A stretch of DNA of 64,000 nt from Cupriavidus agavae (GTDB taxonomy: Bacteria; Pseudomonadota; Gammaproteobacteria; Burkholderiales; Burkholderiaceae): assembly GCF_004217045.1 (NCBI RefSeq), contig NZ_SGXM01000004.1, forward strand, positions 307,560 to 371,559, read 5' to 3'. The position numbers and the translations under genes were made by a program. The first letter of the stretch is position 1, and each line of letters opens with the position of its first letter. The notes below the pieces were generated by a model that ran no database searches, was not told the DNA's origin, and saw nothing but the letters and a program-made list of their open reading frames with translations. Below are positions 60,300 through 64,000 of this stretch, in pieces.

Positions 60300-61997
60300 A
60301 TGCAATGCTCTGTCGGATTCTTCAATGATGTGCCCATGGCCGTGCTGTTCGTCACGGTCGGGCTTGGCTACCTGATCGGCATGCTGCGTGCGGGGCCGAT
60401 CCGGCTCGGCGGGGTTTGCGGCACGTTGATCGTGGCGCTGTTGCTGGGCCAGACCGGCTGCCAGATGCATGGCGAGCTCAAGGAGGTCTCGTTCGCGCTG
60501 TTCATCTTCGCGATGGGCTACGCGGGCGGGCCGCAGTTCTTCGCCAACCTGAACCGCTCCAGCCTGCGCTACATGGCGCTGCCGCTGATCGAGGCAGTGG
60601 TGGTGCTGACGGTCGTGCTGGCCGCCGTGCCGTTGCTCGGGCTCGACGCGGGCACCGCCGCCGGGCTGGCGGCCGGGGCGGCCACGGAATCGGCGGTGGT
60701 CGGCACCGCGGCCGAAGCGCTGCGGCACCTGGGGCTGGACACGGCCGAGGTGGAGCGCATGGAGGCCAATATCGCCACGGCCTACACGCTGACCTATCTG
60801 GTCGGGCTGATCAGCATCGTCTTCTTCACGAGCCAGATCGCGCCGGCGCTGCTGCGCATCAACCTGCGCACCGCGTCGAAGGAGATGGCCGCCCGGCTCG
60901 AAGCCGCCTCGGACGACGACGTGGCCACGCAGCCGGCGCTGCCGCGCCTGGTGGGCCGCGCCTACCGCGTGGAGCAGGCAGCCGGCATGACCGCCAGCGC
61001 GCTGGAGAACCGCATCGGCGGGCGCACGCTGCTGATCAGCGTGTTCCGTGGCGGGACGCCCATCGATCCCAAGGCCGGGCAGGAGCTCGAAACCGGTGAC
61101 GTGGCGGCGGTGATCGGCGTGCGGGACAAGCTGCTCAAGGCCGGCGACCTGATCGGCCCCGAGGTGTTGCTGCCGCCGGGCCATGCCGATGCGCTGCAAC
61201 TGGCCGAACTGCAGGTCATCGTACGCAAGCCGGCCGTGAACGGCCGCACGCTCGGCGAGCTGGCGCGCGAGGCGACGCAGCGGCACATCCGCACGGCGTG
61301 GGTCCAGCAGATCGTGCGCTCGGGGCTGAGCCTGCCGATCACGCCCGCCACGCGGCTGCAGCATGGCGACCGCGTGACGCTGGTCGGGGCGGACCCGGCG
61401 CTGACAGCGGCGGGGCAGGAACTTGGTACCGAAGTGCGCACGACCGACGTGACCGACCTCGTGTTCCTGTGCGCGGGCATCCTGCTCGGGCTGGTGGTGG
61501 GCAGCCTGACGCTGAACGTGGGCGGCATTCCGCTGACGCTGGGCAGCGGTGGCGGGGCGCTGCTGAGCGGGCTGGTTTTCGGGTGGATTCATTTCAAGCG
61601 GCCCAGCATCGGCGACATGCCGCCGGCCGCCGTTCAGTTGCTCAAGGACCTTGGGCTGGCGGTGTTCGTGGCATGCGTGGGGCTGTCAGCCGGCCCGGCG
61701 GCGATTTCGCTGATCAGGGAGCACGGCATGGTGCTGCCGCTGATCGGGCTGGCCGTATCGCTGGGACCGGCCTGCCTGTCGCTGTGGATCGGCCACAAGG
61801 TGCTCAAGATCGAGGGGCCGCTGCTGGTGGGGGCGATTGCCGGCCAGCACGTCAGCACGCCAGCCATCAGCGCGATCATGGCGGCCAGCCAGAGTTCGGT
61901 GCCGCTGCTCGGCTACACGGTCACGTACGCCATAGCGAATGTCATGCTGCCGGTGCTCGGGCCGATCATCATCGCGCTGGCCCACAGCATGCGGTGA
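60300..61997 (+). CDS. AspT/YidE-family transporter (aspartate-alanine exchanger family)
   Basis: A 565-residue inner-membrane transporter of the AAEx family. Two sets of about five helices, related to each other (AVLFVTVGLGYLIGMLRAGPIRLGGVCGTLIVALLLGQ; LVFLCAGILLGLVVGSLTLNVGGIPLTLGSGGGALLSGLVFGWIHF), flank a cytoplasmic middle of two RCK_C/TrkA_C regions (VIVRKPAVNGRTLGEL, RLQHGDRVTLVGADPAL). The motifs GAATESAVVGTAAEAL and GQHVSTPAISAIMAASQSSVPLLGYTVTYAIANVMLPVLGPIII are the helix-hairpin signatures. YidE/AspT proteins exchange amino or dicarboxylic acids. The specific substrate is not evident. A good ribosome site is lacking before the ATG at 60300. Confidence 0.88.
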   Translation: MQCSVGFFNDVPMAVLFVTVGLGYLIGMLRAGPIRLGGVCGTLIVALLLGQTGCQMHGELKEVSFALFIFAMGYAGGPQFFANLNRSSLRYMALPLIEAVVVLTVVLAAVPLLGLDAGTAAGLAAGAATESAVVGTAAEALRHLGLDTAEVERMEANIATAYTLTYLVGLISIVFFTSQIAPALLRINLRTASKEMAARLEAASDDDVATQPALPRLVGRAYRVEQAAGMTASALENRIGGRTLLISVFRGGTPIDPKAGQELETGDVAAVIGVRDKLLKAGDLIGPEVLLPPGHADALQLAELQVIVRKPAVNGRTLGELAREATQRHIRTAWVQQIVRSGLSLPITPATRLQHGDRVTLVGADPALTAAGQELGTEVRTTDVTDLVFLCAGILLGLVVGSLTLNVGGIPLTLGSGGGALLSGLVFGWIHFKRPSIGDMPPAAVQLLKDLGLAVFVACVGLSAGPAAISLIREHGMVLPLIGLAVSLGPACLSLWIGHKVLKIEGPLLVGAIAGQHVSTPAISAIMAASQSSVPLLGYTVTYAIANVMLPVLGPIIIALAHSMR

Positions 61998-62022
61998 CAC
62001 CCATCGGACGGAGACCCTTGCC

Positions 62023-62787
62023 ATGCACCCGCTGATCGCCCATCCGGCCATCCTGTTCGTCGTGCTGCTCGCACTGATGGGGATTGCCACCGCAATCGGC
62101 GCGCTGGTCATGCGCCGCCTCCATCCGCTGCCGGCCGACAACCGCGATGATTTCAACCTGGTGCAGGGCGCCACGCTGACGCTGCTGGCGCTGCTGATCG
62201 GGTTCACGCTGTCGATGGCGGTCGGCCGCTACGACCAGCGCAAGAACCTTGAGGAAGAGGAGGCCAATGCGATCGGCACGGAGTACCTGCGCGCCGATCT
62301 GGTCGAGGGGCCGGAGGCGGCGAGGATCAAGACATTGCTGGTGCAATACCTCGACCAGCGCATCATCTACTACCGCACGCGCGACAGCGACGCGCTGCAG
62401 GAGATCGCCGCCGCGACGGCGCGCATCGAGGATGCCATGTGGGCGACGGTGCGCGGCGTGGCGCGCGACAAGCCCAATCCGATCACCGCGCTCGTGGTGG
62501 CGGGCATGAACGACGTGATCAATTCGCAGGGCTACACCGAGGCGGCGTGGCTCAACCGGATTCCGCTGGCCGCCTGGTGCCTGATGATCGCGATCGCGTT
62601 CTTCAGCAACCTGATGCAGGGGTATGGCATGCGCGGGCCGCGCGTCAAGCTGACCCTGTTGTTCGTGCTGCCGCTGACCGTGTCGCTGTCACTGGCACTG
62701 ATCTCGGATATCGACAGCCCGCGCGGCGGGCTGATCCGCGTGGCGCCCCAGAACCTTTACAACCTGGAGGCGGCCCTGAAGCGCTGA
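62023..62787 (+). CDS. DUF4239 (bestrophin-like) membrane protein
   Basis: A 254-residue membrane protein of the DUF4239 family. Two N-terminal helices (AILFVVLLALMGIATAIGALVM, QGATLTLLALLIGFTLSMAVGRYDQRKNLEEEEANAIGTEYLRADL, the latter nearly the family consensus) and two C-terminal ones (IPLAAWCLMIAIAFFSNLMQG, VKLTLLFVLPLTVSLSLALISDIDSPRGGLIRV) frame a helical soluble middle. CGGAG lies nine bases before the ATG. It lies 25 bases after the transporter gene, so the two may be cotranscribed. Function unknown; a channel role is only suggested by the family nickname. Confidence 0.82.
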   Translation: MHPLIAHPAILFVVLLALMGIATAIGALVMRRLHPLPADNRDDFNLVQGATLTLLALLIGFTLSMAVGRYDQRKNLEEEEANAIGTEYLRADLVEGPEAARIKTLLVQYLDQRIIYYRTRDSDALQEIAAATARIEDAMWATVRGVARDKPNPITALVVAGMNDVINSQGYTEAAWLNRIPLAAWCLMIAIAFFSNLMQGYGMRGPRVKLTLLFVLPLTVSLSLALISDIDSPRGGLIRVAPQNLYNLEAALKR

Positions 62788-62804
62788 GGCCGGGGCGGAG
62801 GAGA

Positions 62805-63137
62805 TCAGCCCTTGGCGACGATCTCGATCCGCAGCGCGTCAGCGCCGCCGGCAATGGCCAGCAGGCGGTCGACGTTGGGATGGGCGCCGGGACGATTGCG
62901 GGCATCGATGGTGTGCTCGGCGAAGACGGCCAGGCCGTGCTCGGCGGCGCGGGCATCGAGCGAGCCGAAGGCCCGCTGCAGGTAGGCGTACACGGCCAGC
63001 GAACCCTGCTTGCCCGGCGCGTTCTCGATGCTGGCGGCCACGGCGCCGGCGTTGTCCACGAGGTCGATGCGGGCGATGCCGTCGATGGCGGGCAGTTGGG
63101 CGAGGTTGTCCTTGAAGACGTTGCCGGGCTGGATCAT
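62805..63137 (-). CDS. DUF2322 family protein
   Basis: A 110-residue soluble protein resembling DUF2322: VFKDNLAQLPAIDGIARIDLVDNAGAVAASIENAPGKQGSLAVYAYL, then AEHGLAVFAEHTIDARNRPGAHPNVDRLL. The ATG at 63137 has CGGAG eight bases upstream; longer in-frame starts run into the tRNA terminator and are rejected. It converges on the DUF4239 gene and follows the tRNA-Val terminator on the same strand. Role unknown. Confidence 0.7.
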   Translation of the reverse strand: MIQPGNVFKDNLAQLPAIDGIARIDLVDNAGAVAASIENAPGKQGSLAVYAYLQRAFGSLDARAAEHGLAVFAEHTIDARNRPGAHPNVDRLLAIAGGADALRIEIVAKG

Positions 63138-63167
63138 GGAAGCACTCCGTATTGCGGAAAGACAAAC

Positions 63168-63201
63168 AAAAACGGACGGCCCGAATGGACCGTCCGTTTT
63201 T
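63168..63201 (-). terminator. bidirectional terminator after tRNA-Val
   Basis: A perfect 12-bp inverted repeat, AAAAACGGACGG (63168-63179) and CCGTCCGTTTTT (63190-63201), gives a GC stem flanked by A and T runs. It follows the minus-strand tRNA by 11 bases and should end its transcript. Confidence 0.85.
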
Positions 63202-63212
63202 GCCTGATGCGT

Positions 63213-63289
63213 TGGTAGGCTCGATTGGACTCGAACCAACGACCCCCACCATGTCAAGGTGGTGCTCTAACCAGCTGAGCTACGAGCCT
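63213..63289 (-). tRNA. tRNA-Val (anticodon GAC)
   Basis: A complete 77-base cloverleaf on the minus strand. The acceptor pair AGGCTCG/CGAGCCT is perfect, the D arm has GCTC-AGCTGGTTA-GAGC, the anticodon arm CCACC-TTGACAT-GGTGG carries GAC (63253-63255), and the T arm is TTGGTTCGAGTCCAA. The discriminator A is followed by an encoded CCA (63213-63215). It reads GUC and GUU codons. A terminator follows directly. Confidence 0.97.
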
Positions 63290-63344
63290 GAAGAAGGCGC
63301 GAATTCTATCGGCACCCCGGCCGTAGCGCAAGCTTTTTTTGTCG

Positions 63345-63458
63345 TCAGGCTGCCAGGGTCTGGACGACGAGGGCCGCGGCAGCCGCGCTGGACATGCTGA
63401 CCGCCAGCCAGCAGCCGAGCAGCCAGGCGCCGGGCTTTACATATCGATGGGCTTTCAT
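63345..63458 (-). CDS. small hydrophobic/exported peptide
   Basis: A 37-residue frame: a basic start (MKAHRYVKPG) and a hydrophobic remainder (AWLLGCWLAVSMSSAAAAALVVQTLAA), either a membrane peptide or a signal-like sequence with almost no mature part. GGAG lies eight bases before the ATG at 63458. It lies 35 bases after the isochorismatase gene on the same strand. No family known. Confidence 0.45.
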   Translation of the reverse strand: MKAHRYVKPGAWLLGCWLAVSMSSAAAAALVVQTLAA

Positions 63459-63493
63459 GGTGTGCGCTCCGGGCTGGTTGGCGGTGTCCGCGA

Positions 63494-64000
63494 TCAGTAC
63501 TCGATCACCGGCGCATGGACCGGCGCGATCGATTCGTGCGGGGTCTGCGTGCGCTGGGCGGCCTTGTGGACCATCGTGTAGGCGTAGTCGATGCCCATGC
63601 CGTAGGCGCCCGAGTGTTCCTTGGCCAGGCCGGTCACGGCGTCGTACGTTTCCTTGTTCTTCCAGTCGCGCTGCCATTCGAGCAGCACCTGCTGCCACGT
63701 CACCGGCACCACGCCGGCCTGGATCATGCGCTGCATGGCGTAGTCGTGCGCTTCCTTGGTGGTGCCGCCCGAGGCGTCGGCCACCATGTAGATCTCGTAG
63801 TCGCCTTCGAGCATGGCCGAAAGCGCGAAGGTGGTGTTGCAGACTTCGGTCCAGAGTCCCGCCACGACGATCTTCTTGCGGCCGTTGGCGGCCAGCGCGT
63901 CGCGTACCTTCTGGTCGTCCCAGGAGTTCATCGAGGTGCGCTCCAGCGTTTGCTTGCCGGGGAACACGTCGAGCAGTTCGGGGTAGGTGTAGCCGGAGAA
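63494..64000 (-). CDS. isochorismatase-family hydrolase (YcaC-like), 5' end outside window
   Basis: The C-terminal 168 residues of a cysteine hydrolase of the isochorismatase/nicotinamidase superfamily. The visible part contains NSWDDQKVRDALAANGRKKIVVAGLWTEVCNTTFALSAMLEGDYEIYMVADASGGTTKEAHDYAMQRMIQAGVVPVTWQQVLLEWQRDWKN; the catalytic Cys lies in LWTEVCNT, and SWDD is typical of the YcaC subgroup. The frame is open to the right edge and the N-terminal catalytic Asp is unseen. The C-terminal tail (GAYGMGIDYAYTMVHKAAQRTQ) fits YcaC-like proteins. Substrate unknown. Confidence 0.85.
   Translation of the reverse strand, partial: FSGYTYPELLDVFPGKQTLERTSMNSWDDQKVRDALAANGRKKIVVAGLWTEVCNTTFALSAMLEGDYEIYMVADASGGTTKEAHDYAMQRMIQAGVVPVTWQQVLLEWQRDWKNKETYDAVTGLAKEHSGAYGMGIDYAYTMVHKAAQRTQTPHESIAPVHAPVIEY

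Overview
The window is GC-rich DNA of a beta-proteobacterium, most likely a Cupriavidus/Ralstonia-type member of the Burkholderiaceae. The support is the orphan Bug-type (TctC) solute receptors next to LysR regulators, the Burkholderia-style 16-strand porins, the six-gene Mrp antiporter with fused A and B subunits, and the dense LysR/FixJ regulator content. No rRNA, IS element, integrase or CRISPR array was seen; it reads as ordinary chromosome with many accessory transport and signalling genes.

Layout. 1-7.9 kb: a cut-off Tat-exported amidohydrolase, a lipoprotein, a porin with a clear terminator, a LysR regulator, and a minus-strand set serine hydrolase (beta-lactamase fold) - porin - Bug receptor. 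A nested hairpin covers the hydrolase ribosome binding site, and the Bug receptor has apparently lost its normal stop codon. 7.9-12 kb: leuD-leuC paralogues behind a second Bug receptor, divergent from a LysR gene; this looks like uptake and isomerisation of a citraconate/isopropylmalate-like acid. 12-20.5 kb: an iron-starvation unit read leftward, with a Fur box, a FecI-type sigma factor, a FecR anti-sigma factor, two tandem TonB-dependent receptors (the promoter-proximal one with a signalling domain but an apparent one-base frameshift), an SBP56/methanethiol-oxidase-like protein and a membrane protein started on an overlapping TTG. A fused ABC exporter diverges from it.

22.4-32 kb: MscS channel, ilvD, lipocalin, a BON-domain protein with a very long Gly/Gln/Arg-rich disordered region, a methyltransferase, a TPR protein and small exported or membrane proteins. 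32.2-38.2 kb: a complete mrpA(B)CDEFG cation/proton antiporter operon with a tiny translated leader. 38.3-50.8 kb: signalling. A FixJ-like regulator, a lone receiver, a LysR gene with a coupled cysteine-rich leader ORF, a 1835-residue pseudokinase-ATPase-GAF-PAS-histidine kinase, a YihY/BrkB membrane protein, a host-attachment-family protein, an M23 peptidase, another histidine kinase and an AraC regulator. 50.9-53.9 kb: katG and a YbaK-like deacylase.

54-60 kb holds the most system-like block: a membrane GAF hybrid kinase with three receivers, a CheR methyltransferase, a CheB methylesterase and a receiver-histidine kinase, tightly overlapped and without any chemoreceptor, CheA or CheW nearby. 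The last 4 kb carry an AspT-family transporter, a DUF4239 membrane protein, a DUF2322 protein, tRNA-Val(GAC) and a cut-off isochorismatase-family hydrolase. All family assignments come from reading translated sequence and motifs by eye; no database search was run.
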